Shown: positions 1 to 6,679 of the stretch, one piece after another | Layout of the letters: each line of letters opens with the position of its first letter | How positions within the stretch are numbered: the first letter of the stretch is position 1 | From: Phycisphaerales bacterium UBA4658 | GTDB lineage: Bacteria; Planctomycetota; Phycisphaerae; Phycisphaerales; UBA1924 | Reading direction: 5' to 3' | Length of the DNA: 21,832 nucleotides | Assembly (NCBI GenBank): GCA_002405485.1 | Contig: DHLW01000176.1 | Coordinates: 806-22,637 of the forward strand | Made by a program: the position numbers and the translations under genes | The notes under the pieces: generated by a model | Databases searched by the model: none | What the model was told of the DNA's origin: nothing | What the model saw: the letters and a program-made list of their open reading frames with translations, nothing else

Positions 1-456
1 GACGCCATCGGCGCCAGCTTCTCGATCCTCGCCGCCAGCGAGGACGTCCGCATCACCATCACCTCCTCGTCCCTGATCAACGCCCGCTCCGCCGGCGCGG
101 AGGTGCTCGAAGTCAAAAGCTCTCTCCGCGACCTCGGCGGAGCCCCCGGCGCGACGGTCTCCGCCGTTGCGCCCGCCGCCGGCATCGCCTCCACCCGCTG
201 GAACAGCGCGATCGCCCTCGCCGCGCTCCCGGATTACTCCGCCGATGCCGGCAACGAGTCCTCTCGCAACGACATCCAGTCCGATCCCATGGCCGATCTG
301 AGCGGAACCAAGACCCTCGTCCTCGACTTCACCCTCACCGCCAACGATCAGTTCGTCTTCGATGTGGACAGCACCTCCACCATTCCGGCCCCTGCCTCGC
401 TCGCGGCCCTGGCGGCGATGACGCTGCTGACACGCCGACAACCGCGCCGCCACTGA
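1..456 (+). CDS. PEP-CTERM-type exported protein, 3' end (partial)
   Basis: The reading frame is open from base 1 to the TGA at 454-456, giving 151 residues; the start lies outside the window. The C-terminus reads TSTIPAPAS, then a short hydrophobic stretch (LAALAAMTLL), then a basic tail (TRRQPRRH). This is the layout of PEP-CTERM sorting tails, with PAP replacing the usual PEP. In that family the tail directs an exported protein to an exosortase-type processing system at the cell envelope. The preceding residues are rich in Ala, Ser, Thr and Asp and contain a beta-type segment (TKTLVLDFTLTANDQFVFDV), as in many planctomycete secreted proteins. No enzymatic domain is visible, so the function is unknown. 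The sorting-tail call is fairly secure; the rest is undetermined because of truncation. Confidence 0.8.
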   Translation, partial: DAIGASFSILAASEDVRITITSSSLINARSAGAEVLEVKSSLRDLGGAPGATVSAVAPAAGIASTRWNSAIALAALPDYSADAGNESSRNDIQSDPMADLSGTKTLVLDFTLTANDQFVFDVDSTSTIPAPASLAALAAMTLLTRRQPRRH

Positions 457-551
457 CCCGCCGTCGCCCAGCCCGCAGGACCGTTCAACTCTCCCGCTTC
501 GGGAATGCCCGGCCCTCCGCACTCCAGAGCGGCTGTACGATGTGAGCACGG

Positions 552-3107
552 ATGCCCGAGCTTGAGAACCGATCCTCCGATCGCTGCGCCAGCGCCGCCG
601 CACCCGCACGGACGCTCGCGCTTCCCGTCCTGCCCTCCGGCAATCGATCCAATCGCCACGCCTGGAGCCAGGGACACGCGCAGATCAAGCACTCCCGCAT
701 GGGCAAGTGGCGCGCCGCCGTGCTCATCCTCGTGCACGTCGTCATGATCGCGCACATCATCCAGTGGCTCATCACCGGGCTCACCCTCTCTCCCGTTGAG
801 CCCAGCGAGAGCATGCACACGCTCCGCGACGGCGTCGTCAACGCTGGCTTCGTCTTCTTCCTCCTCGCCATCGCCTCCACGCTCATCCTCGGCCGATTCT
901 TCTGCGGGTGGGGATGCCACGTCGTCGCCCTGCAGGATCTCTGCGCATGGCTCATGGGCAAGCTCGGCGTCCGCCCAAAGCCCTTCCGCTCGCGCCTGCT
1001 CATCTACGTCCCCCTCCTGCTCGCGCTGTACATGTTCGTCTGGCCCGTCGTCGCGCGAGAGGTCCTCCGCCCGCTCCTGGCCGACGCCTCGGGCCGACTC
1101 CCGGATTGGATGGGCCAGATCGAACCCCTCGCCGGCATCCACACCGACTTCATCGTCCGCGATTACTGGGCCACCTTTCCCCCGTGGTACGTCGCCATCC
1201 CCTTCCTCCTGGTCTGCGGCTTTGCCACCGTCTATTTCCTCGGCTCCAAGGGCTTTTGCACCTATGGCTGCCCCTACGGCGGGTTCTTCGGCCCCGCCGA
1301 CCTCGTCGCCCCGGGCAAGATCCGCGTCAACGACAACTGCCACCAGTGCGGACACTGCACCGCCGTCTGCACCTCCAACGTCCGCGTCCACGAAGAAGTC
1401 CACACCTATGGCATGGTCGTCGACCCCGGGTGCATGAAGTGCCTCGACTGCGTGAGCGTCTGCCCGAACAACGCGCTCTCGTTCGCCATGGGCAAGCCCA
1501 CCATCCTCGCCAAGCCAAAGCCCGGCCGTGAAGAAGCCGCCGCCAAGGCCCGCGTCATGCGCGAGGCACGCTACGACTTCACCCGCGCCGAAGAACTCGT
1601 CTTCGGGCTCTGCTTCCTCGGCTTCTTCATGTCCTACCGCGGGCTGCTCAACCAGGTGCCCATGCTCATGGCCGTCGCCATGGCCGGAATCATGACCTGG
1701 GCCCTGTGGAAGTCCTGGAGACTCTTCAAGGAAGACAACAGCCGCCTGCACGCCTGGCAGTTCAAGCTCCGGGGCAAGCTCCGGCCGGCGGGCCTCGTGC
1801 TCCTCGCCCTCACGCTCGTCGGCGTGCTCACCGCCGGGTGGAGCGGCTTCGTCCGGTTCACCACCTATCGCGCCCAGCTCGCGTATCAGAAGCTCGAAAC
1901 CCCCATCGACGTCATCCTCCGCCCAGACTACGCCCCCACGCCCCGAGATCTCGACGCCGCGAAACGCTCGCTCGCGTTCTACGCCCGCGTCACCGCCCCG
2001 CGCGACGGCGGCATCGGCTGGGGCCTGCGCCCCGACGACTGGGTGAACATCGCCTACCTCCGGCTGCTCCTGGGCGATGCTCCCGCCGCCGAGAGCGCGC
2101 TGCAGCGCGTCATCGACGACGGCAAGCCCCGCGACTCGCTCCTGTTCCAGCTCGAAGCCATCATGCGCTCGCGCGGCGCGACCGACGCCGACATCACCGC
2201 GCTCTTCCAGCGCGCCCTCGCACGCCACGATGATCTCTTCGGCGTCCGCGATCGCCTCCTCCGCCAGTCCGCGGCCGCCGATCTTCCCAAAGCCATCGAG
2301 ACCCTCACGCAGGCCCTCGCCCGCCACCCGCTCTCCATCGACGGCCCGCTCATCGCCGCCGGGTTCATGCGCGACGCGGGCAAGCCCGATGACGCCCTCG
2401 CGCTCGTGGACACCGCGCTCGCACGCCACGGCCCGTCCCCCGATCATCTGCTCCGCGCCGCCGGCGTCCTCGCCTCGCTCAACAAGCGCGATCGTGCGCT
2501 CGAGCTCACCGAGCGCGCCAAAACCCTCGCCCAGCGCGACTCCTCCCCGCGGCTCACCGCCGCGATGATGCTCGCCCAGATGCAGCTCCCCGAGCAGGCC
2601 CTCGCCGCCGCCGACAAGGCCGTGGAACTCTCCGACAAGCGCGGCGTGTACGCGGGCAAGGCCGGCGCGCTCGTCTCCGCCGCGCTTCTCAACATCAACC
2701 TCAACCGCCGGGACCGCGGCGTGCAGCTCATCACCGAGGCACTGGCCTTCATCCGGGACCACCCGTGGGACCTCGCCAAGCTCGGCGCGGGGCTCGTCTC
2801 CACCGGCATGCAGCGCCAGGACGCCGCCCTCATCGAAGAGGGTGCCCGCATCCTCCGACTCGCTCGCGACGCCGAGCCCGCCGCCCCGACCATCCGCCAC
2901 GATCTGGCCATCGCCCTCTACGCCTCGGGCAAGCGGGCCGATGCGCTCCCGGAGATGCTCGCCGCCGCGGAGCTCGCGCCAAAGAGCGCGCTGCTCGCGC
3001 AGCGCTACGCCGAGTTGCTCCGCGAACAGGGTCGCGCCGACGATGCCGCCCGCTGGTTCGCCGAGGCGCAGAAGCGCGCCCAGAACGCCGTGCCGACCCG
3101 CCCGTGA
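552..3107 (+). CDS. NapH/CcoG-like membrane 4Fe-4S polyferredoxin fused to a TPR domain
   Basis: An 851-residue protein, much longer than typical NapH or CcoG proteins. About six hydrophobic segments lie near residues 53-79, 94-117, 148-166, 213-232, 347-386 and 412-430. Two Cys pairs at membrane edges (C118/C122 in FCGWGC, C236/C240 in CTYGCPYGG) match the CxxxCP-type motifs of NapH/FixG proteins. They are followed by two ferredoxin motifs CxxCxxCxxxC at C263-C273 and C294-C304, expected to bind two [4Fe-4S] clusters. Residues from about 440 to the end are Ala-rich helical repeats of TPR type (for example KPDDALALVDTALARHG, GRADDAARWFAEAQKRA). An electron-transfer role at the cytoplasmic membrane with a protein-binding tail is inferred; the partner is unknown. 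The start at 552 is uncertain: ATG at 699 would keep the first membrane segment. No clear Shine-Dalgarno is seen. A 58-residue membrane protein follows 236 bp downstream. Confidence 0.85.
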   Translation: MPELENRSSDRCASAAAPARTLALPVLPSGNRSNRHAWSQGHAQIKHSRMGKWRAAVLILVHVVMIAHIIQWLITGLTLSPVEPSESMHTLRDGVVNAGFVFFLLAIASTLILGRFFCGWGCHVVALQDLCAWLMGKLGVRPKPFRSRLLIYVPLLLALYMFVWPVVAREVLRPLLADASGRLPDWMGQIEPLAGIHTDFIVRDYWATFPPWYVAIPFLLVCGFATVYFLGSKGFCTYGCPYGGFFGPADLVAPGKIRVNDNCHQCGHCTAVCTSNVRVHEEVHTYGMVVDPGCMKCLDCVSVCPNNALSFAMGKPTILAKPKPGREEAAAKARVMREARYDFTRAEELVFGLCFLGFFMSYRGLLNQVPMLMAVAMAGIMTWALWKSWRLFKEDNSRLHAWQFKLRGKLRPAGLVLLALTLVGVLTAGWSGFVRFTTYRAQLAYQKLETPIDVILRPDYAPTPRDLDAAKRSLAFYARVTAPRDGGIGWGLRPDDWVNIAYLRLLLGDAPAAESALQRVIDDGKPRDSLLFQLEAIMRSRGATDADITALFQRALARHDDLFGVRDRLLRQSAAADLPKAIETLTQALARHPLSIDGPLIAAGFMRDAGKPDDALALVDTALARHGPSPDHLLRAAGVLASLNKRDRALELTERAKTLAQRDSSPRLTAAMMLAQMQLPEQALAAADKAVELSDKRGVYAGKAGALVSAALLNINLNRRDRGVQLITEALAFIRDHPWDLAKLGAGLVSTGMQRQDAALIEEGARILRLARDAEPAAPTIRHDLAIALYASGKRADALPEMLAAAELAPKSALLAQRYAELLREQGRADDAARWFAEAQKRAQNAVPTRP

Positions 3108-3159
3108 CCCCCCGGCCGTGAACCCCCGCCCGTGAGCCCGCGCCCGGAGCTCCCGATCG

Positions 3160-3180
3160 CCGGCGCACTTTTCGCGCCGG
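3160..3180. other. GC-rich hairpin downstream of the polyferredoxin gene
   Basis: Perfect 7-bp inverted repeat (CCGGCGC / GCGCCGG) around a 7-nt loop, 53 bp after the polyferredoxin stop codon. No T-tract follows on either strand, so it is not a canonical intrinsic terminator, though it could end or protect the transcript. Confidence 0.4.
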
Positions 3181-3237
3181 CTCGCGCAGCATTCGCCGGT
3201 TATCCAGACCTTCACGCCGCGCGTTTGATCGAACTCT

Positions 3238-3251
3238 TCGTGATTTCACGA
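3238..3251. promoter_or_regulatory. Perfect palindrome upstream of the small membrane protein gene
   Basis: TCGTGA-TT-TCACGA is a perfect 6+2+6 inverted repeat, 92 bp before the ATG of the 58-residue ORF at 3344. A TTGATC at 3225-3230 could serve as a -35 element, but no convincing -10 follows. It has the size and symmetry of a dimeric-regulator operator. There is no independent support. Confidence 0.3.
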
Positions 3252-3343
3252 TCCACGCCGCTGCGCGCCGATTTCTCCCGCTCAATCCGATCGACCGCCC
3301 GCGGCTCTCGTCCGCCCGGTCGGCTGACGCGGAGGACAAACCC

Positions 3344-3520
3344 ATGCCCAAGGACCCCAACGAACGCATCGACATCCTCGAGAAGAAGGTCAACACCTAT
3401 CGGGTGCTCGTCACCCTTCTCGTCGTCCTGCTCGTCATCGTGCAGCGCCGAACCATCGTCGGCTGGATCGACTCCGCAGAGAGCTGGCTCAGCAACGTCG
3501 CCCAGACCCGCGCGTCCTGA
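3344..3520 (+). CDS. Small membrane protein with N-terminal charged helix (58 aa)
   Basis: A short ORF of 58 residues, ATG at 3344 and TGA at 3518-3520. A strong Shine-Dalgarno GGAGGA at 3331-3336 lies 7 nt before the ATG and is one of the best ribosome-binding sites in the window, which supports translation. Residues 1-20 are charged with heptad character (IDILEKKVNTY), residues 21-34 are a hydrophobic membrane span (VLVTLLVVLLVIVQ), and a short amphipathic C-terminus follows (WIDSAESWLSNVAQ). It resembles small single-span accessory subunits, but I do not recognise the family. It sits between the polyferredoxin-TPR gene and the first REP-like array. A role with the upstream membrane protein is only suggested by proximity and shared strand. 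Confidence 0.7.
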   Translation: MPKDPNERIDILEKKVNTYRVLVTLLVVLLVIVQRRTIVGWIDSAESWLSNVAQTRAS

Positions 3521-3542
3521 GCCCACCTTCGGTCCCTCTGCC

Positions 3543-3663
3543 CTCTGGTGGCACAGGCGTCCCGCCTGTGGGCCTTCAACACACCTCTGGTGGCACAGGC
3601 GTCCCGCCTGTGGGCCTTCAACACACCTCTGGTGGCACAGGCGTCCCGCCTGTGGGCCTTCAC
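3543..3663. repeat. REP-like array, three 42-bp units, upstream of kdsA
   Basis: Three direct units start at 3543, 3585 and 3627 with an exact 42-bp period. Each begins CTCTGGTGG and contains the perfect palindrome CACAGGCGTCCCGCCTGTG (8-bp arms, 3-nt loop), followed by GGGCCTTCA. Units 1 and 2 are identical over 42 bp; unit 3 diverges only in its last few bases. The array ends about 20 bp before the kdsA ATG. Spacers are not unique, so it is not a CRISPR. This GGTGGCACAGGC..GCCTGTG palindrome is a dispersed element type I recognise from planctomycete and other environmental genomes; its translation reads HRRDACAT in one frame. Confidence 0.92.
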
Positions 3664-3684
3664 ATTCACCTACCCTCCGCCATC

Positions 3685-4551
3685 ATGCCCGCCCAATCCC
3701 GCCTCTGCTCCGCCGCCAATCTTCGCATCGGCCCATCCCAGCCTCTGTGCATCATCGCCGGCCCCTGCGTCCTGGAGTCCTATGAGCTCGGCGTCGCCAT
3801 CGGCTCGCGCCTCAAGGACCTCTGCAGACCCCTCGGTCTCTCATACATCTTCAAGGCCTCCTTCGACAAGGCCAACCGCTCCTCCATCGACTCTCCCCGC
3901 GGCCCGGGCCTCACTCAAGGCCTCGAATGGATCGCCCGCATCGGCCGCGATCTGAACGTCCCCGTCACCACCGACATCCACGAGCCCGCGCAGGCCGAGC
4001 CCGCCGCCAGGCACGTCGATCTCCTCCAGATCCCCGCATTCCTCTGCCGCCAGACCGACCTGCTCGTCGCCGCCGGCCGCGCCGCCGCCGCCCACAACCG
4101 CGCCGTTAACGTCAAGAAAGGCCAGTTCATCTCTCCCGACGAGATGCGCGGTCCGGTCAAGAAGCTCGCTCAGGCCGGCTGCACCAACGTCATGCTCACC
4201 GAACGCGGCACGTTCTTCGGCTACGGGCGCCTCGTCAACGATTTCCTCGGGGTCGCCGAACTCATGGAACATGACCACCCCGGCGGACGCGTCCCGGTCT
4301 GCTTCGACTGCACCCACTCCACCCAGCAGCCCGGCAAGGGCGAAGGCGGCAAAGTCACCGGCGGCCGCGCCGACCTCGCCCCCATGCTCGCCCGCGCCGC
4401 CACCGCCGCCGGCGTGCACGCGCTCTTCATCGAGTGCCACCCAGACCCAAAGTCCGCGCTCTCCGACGCCGCGACCATGATCCAACTCGACGACATGCCC
4501 GCCGTGCTCCGCGACGTCGCAGCCATCCGCGCCGCGCTGACCTCACACTGA
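3685..4551 (+). CDS. kdsA: 3-deoxy-8-phosphooctulonate (Kdo-8-P) synthase
   Basis: 288 residues, close to the usual length of about 280. KdsA condenses phosphoenolpyruvate with arabinose 5-phosphate to Kdo-8-phosphate in the cytoplasm, supplying Kdo for lipopolysaccharide. Family motifs are AGPCVLES (residues 25-32), FKASFDKANRSS, TTDIHEP, LLQIPAFLCRQTDLL, NVKKGQF, GYGRLVND, FDCTHS and FIECHPDP. Cys28 in GPCVLES, with the later His, Glu and Asp, matches the metal-dependent class; the metal-independent E. coli enzyme has Asn there. ATG 3685 was chosen because it yields the family N-terminus; the GTG at 3568 would translate through repeat DNA. No clear Shine-Dalgarno is present. The gene is bracketed by two repeat arrays, the second starting at the base after the stop codon. 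No other lipid A or Kdo gene is in the window. Confidence 0.96.
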   Translation: MPAQSRLCSAANLRIGPSQPLCIIAGPCVLESYELGVAIGSRLKDLCRPLGLSYIFKASFDKANRSSIDSPRGPGLTQGLEWIARIGRDLNVPVTTDIHEPAQAEPAARHVDLLQIPAFLCRQTDLLVAAGRAAAAHNRAVNVKKGQFISPDEMRGPVKKLAQAGCTNVMLTERGTFFGYGRLVNDFLGVAELMEHDHPGGRVPVCFDCTHSTQQPGKGEGGKVTGGRADLAPMLARAATAAGVHALFIECHPDPKSALSDAATMIQLDDMPAVLRDVAAIRAALTSH

Positions 4552-4673
4552 CTCTGGTGGCACAGGCCTCCCGCCTGTGTGCCTTCAACATGCCTCTGGT
4601 GGCACAGGTCTCCCGCCTGCGTGCCTTCAACCTGCCTTTGGTGGCACAGGCGTCCCGCCTGTGTGCTTCGAAC
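4552..4673. repeat. REP-like array, three 42-bp units, downstream of kdsA
   Basis: Units start at 4552, 4594 and 4636 with the same 42-bp period and orientation as the array before kdsA. They are less uniform. The palindromes read CACAGGCCTCCCGCCTGTG, CACAGGTCTCCCGCCTGCG and CACAGGCGTCCCGCCTGTG, and only the third has perfect arms. The linker is GTGCCTTCAAC-TGC type rather than the GGGCCTTCAACACAC of the first array. The array begins immediately after the kdsA TGA and ends about 54 bp before the next start codon. Confidence 0.9.
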
Positions 4674-4726
4674 CCCCTGCCCCATTCTCTCGAACACCCC
4701 GACACCCTTCGCCGATATCTCACTCG

Positions 4727-5416
4727 ATGCAGTATCTCCCGTTCATCGTCATCGGCGCGATCATCGTCGGGGTGTTCATCATCGGCGCCTTCGCCCACAA
4801 AGCCGAGAAGGCCCGCAAGGCCGCCATCGCCGCCGCACTCCAAACCCGCGGCTTCACCTTCGGCGAGAAGATCCCGCTCCCCGGTGTCGCCGAGCTGCTC
4901 GCCACACTCCCCATGCTCCGCAACGGCGTCACCGGGCTCATCTGGAACGCCACCGCCACCCCCGATCGCGGCCTGCCCACCATCCTTCTCGAACACCGCT
5001 TCACCACCGGCACCGGCAAGAGCACCCAGATCCACTACCACACCATCGCCGCCACCGTCTGCCCCAAGGACTGGCACCGCTTCACGCTCACCCCAGAGAA
5101 CTTCTTCCAGCGCCTGGGCGACAGTTGGGGCCTGACCAAGGACACCAACCTCGAGAACCCCGCCTTCAACGCCAAGTGGCGGCTGAAGTGCGAGCACGAC
5201 GATTCCACCGCCCTCGTCATCCTCACCCCCGAAGTCCAGGCCGCCTTGCAGGAGGCCCCGCCCGAAGAGTGGTGGAGCATCGGCAGAGGGTTCATCGCCT
5301 GCTGCTGGAAGAAGGGCACCAAGCCGGCCGAGATCGACGCGCTCCTCAGCCGCGTTGCCTTGCTTGTGCAGACCCTCAGCCCCGAGGTCCGCGGCATGCT
5401 CAATGACGCTCGATGA
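4727..5416 (+). CDS. Hypothetical membrane-anchored protein
   Basis: 229 residues from ATG 4727. An earlier in-frame start at 4577 would translate the repeat array and is rejected. Residues 4-23 form a single hydrophobic helix (PFIVIGAIIVGVFIIGAFA) followed by a Lys/Ala-rich segment, so the protein is probably anchored by its N-terminus. The remaining roughly 200 residues form a mixed alpha/beta domain with several Trp and aromatic residues (TVCPKDWHRFTLTPENFF, PPEEWWSIGRGFIACCW). It loosely resembles uncharacterised DUF-type membrane-tethered domains, but I cannot assign a family. No enzymatic motif is visible. It follows kdsA on the same strand after the second repeat array; co-transcription would have to pass through three hairpins. 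Confidence 0.75.
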   Translation: MQYLPFIVIGAIIVGVFIIGAFAHKAEKARKAAIAAALQTRGFTFGEKIPLPGVAELLATLPMLRNGVTGLIWNATATPDRGLPTILLEHRFTTGTGKSTQIHYHTIAATVCPKDWHRFTLTPENFFQRLGDSWGLTKDTNLENPAFNAKWRLKCEHDDSTALVILTPEVQAALQEAPPEEWWSIGRGFIACCWKKGTKPAEIDALLSRVALLVQTLSPEVRGMLNDAR

Positions 5417-5461
5417 CGACCCCCCCATCCCCCCCAGCGACTCTTGCTGCGCGAGCCCATG

Positions 5462-5490
5462 AAAAAACGCGGCCCACAGGGGACCGCGTT
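5462..5490 (-). terminator. Rho-independent terminator of rpmA
   Basis: Read on the minus strand, AACGCGG plus CCC pairs with its complement (one bulged base, short CTGT-type loop) and runs directly into six T residues (complement of A 5462-5467). It begins 30 bp after the rpmA stop codon and is the only textbook intrinsic terminator in the window. Confidence 0.85.
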
Positions 5491-5519
5491 CATCATCTGA
5501 TCCACGTGATCGGCCGCGC

Positions 5520-5798
5520 TCAGTTCGCAACCAGCCACGTCGGCCGCGGCGTCTTCGGGTCGCTCGGGTTGATGCTCACCTTCGACCCCTGGAACACCAC
5601 CGTGCCCTCGCACAGGGCAAACAGCGTGTCGTCCCGGCCGATGTCCACCATGAAGCCCGGACGCAGAGGCGTGCCGCGCTGACGGACGATCACCGAGCCG
5701 GCCTTGGCCTGCTCGCCGCCGTAGAGCTTCACACCCAGATACTGCGGATTCGAGTCGCGGCCGTTCTTGGTCGAGCCCTGACCCTTCTTGTGCGCCAT
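5520..5798 (-). CDS. rpmA: 50S ribosomal protein L27
   Basis: 92 residues starting [17 protein letters not shown], the conserved L27 N-terminus, followed by [24 protein letters not shown] and [17 protein letters not shown]27 lies at the large-subunit peptidyl-transferase centre, where its N-terminal arm contacts the P-site tRNA end. The start at 5798 is fixed by homology and by a GGAG (complement of 5808-5811) 9 nt upstream; an in-frame ATG at 5855 would add 19 non-family residues. A strong terminator follows. In most bacteria rpmA follows rplU (L21). Here the upstream minus-strand gene is an unrelated exported protein, so L21 must be elsewhere. The C-terminus ([18 protein letters not shown]) is several residues longer than in E. 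coli. Confidence 0.97.
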   Translation of the reverse strand: MAHKKGQGSTKNGRDSNPQYLGVKLYGGEQAKAGSVIVRQRGTPLRPGFMVDIGRDDTLFALCEGTVVFQGSKVSINPSDPKTPRPTWLVAN

Positions 5799-5870
5799 GG
5801 CGAAAATCTCCGAAACTGCTCTCAATAAGCCCACCGGGTCGCCCGGCAGGGCCAAGACTCTAGGCCTGAC

Positions 5871-6527
5871 CTATCGCATGATCCACTTGCGGTCGGCCAG
5901 CGACATCCCCCGGGCCGCGACCCCGGACAGATCCCCGGGGGGCGTGTACTCCAGCCGAAGCGTCTTCCGAAGCACGAACTTGGTCTTGCCATCGGTCCCC
6001 ACGACCGTCGCCGTCTCCCCGCTGAAGCCCGCCGCGTACACCACGACCTCGTCGGGGCTCAGATTGTTCGCCGGCCAGATCACCAGCCCGTCACGGGCGT
6101 TCTCAGAGCCCTGCAGAAGCTCCCCGATGATCGAGATCTGATCCTGGATGAACACGTTCTGCGTCTGGGCCAGAAGCTGCTGCGTCACCGTCAGCGGCAC
6201 GTCCCGACCCGAACGAACCACCCCGCCCTCCCCGTCGGCAAGCTCAAACGCCGGAGCAAACAGCAGATCCTGGCCCGAGTTGTTCGTCACTCGGTACGTG
6301 AGCGAAAAGTACTTCCGCGGCCCAACGTTCGGCACATCGATCGTCGACAGCCGAAGCTCACCGACATCCACCTGCAACTCCCAGCGCTGCGGCACCGGAT
6401 CCGGCTCGGGAGCCATCCCCAGCGAACCCGCCGCGCCAAGCGCGGTCAGCCCTGCCGCCACCCACCGAAGGGCAGGTGCCGGTGCAAAGCACGTGGTGCG
6501 ACCAGCAGTCGACGTAGAATCAGTCAT
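5871..6527 (-). CDS. Exported protein of unknown function
   Basis: 218 residues from the ATG at 6527, preceded by a GAGGAG-type Shine-Dalgarno. Residues 20-39 (LRWVAAGLTALGAAGSLGMA) are hydrophobic after a short N-terminal region with Arg and look like a signal peptide or anchor. The mature part starts with a beta-rich segment (WELQVDVGELRLSTIDVPNVGPRKYFSLTYRVTN) that resembles an immunoglobulin-like domain. It continues with an acidic loop and a conserved-looking C-terminus (LRLEYTPPGDLSGVAARGMSLADRKWIMR). I do not recognise a named family. It is transcribed divergently from the acetyltransferase gene and lies 72 bp upstream of rpmA on the same strand, so read-through into rpmA is possible. 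Longer in-frame starts up to 6716 would overlap the divergent gene and are less likely. Confidence 0.7.
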   Translation of the reverse strand: MTDSTSTAGRTTCFAPAPALRWVAAGLTALGAAGSLGMAPEPDPVPQRWELQVDVGELRLSTIDVPNVGPRKYFSLTYRVTNNSGQDLLFAPAFELADGEGGVVRSGRDVPLTVTQQLLAQTQNVFIQDQISIIGELLQGSENARDGLVIWPANNLSPDEVVVYAAGFSGETATVVGTDGKTKFVLRKTLRLEYTPPGDLSGVAARGMSLADRKWIMR

Positions 6528-6679
6528 GGGGCTCCTCAATCGTTGGACCAGCGAACCGGGTCCGGAGTGTACAGCCGACAACCCACGCTGGAAAGCCCAT
6601 CGCCCCCTCCCGTCACCTTCCCCCCATCCCGTCCCCGGTCCCCTCCCGCTCACCCCTCGCGTCTCCTGCCTTTGCGCCC

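Noticed and set aside
348..3215. 955-codon open frame on the minus strand antisense to the polyferredoxin-TPR gene
   Set aside because: It mirrors the plus-strand gene's GC-rich codons, has Glu/Gly/Ala/Val-biased composition with no domain, and the plus strand has clear Cys-cluster and TPR signatures.
3568..3684. GTG start that would extend KdsA by 39 residues
   Set aside because: The added residues translate the repeat array (GLQHTSGGTGVPPV twice), while ATG 3685 gives the family N-terminus.
3543..4673. CRISPR interpretation of the two 42-bp arrays
   Set aside because: The whole 42-bp unit repeats with no unique spacers, there are only three units each, and no cas genes are present.
4577..4726. 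Upstream start for the hypothetical membrane protein
   Set aside because: It would translate repeat units; ATG 4727 is followed directly by the membrane helix.
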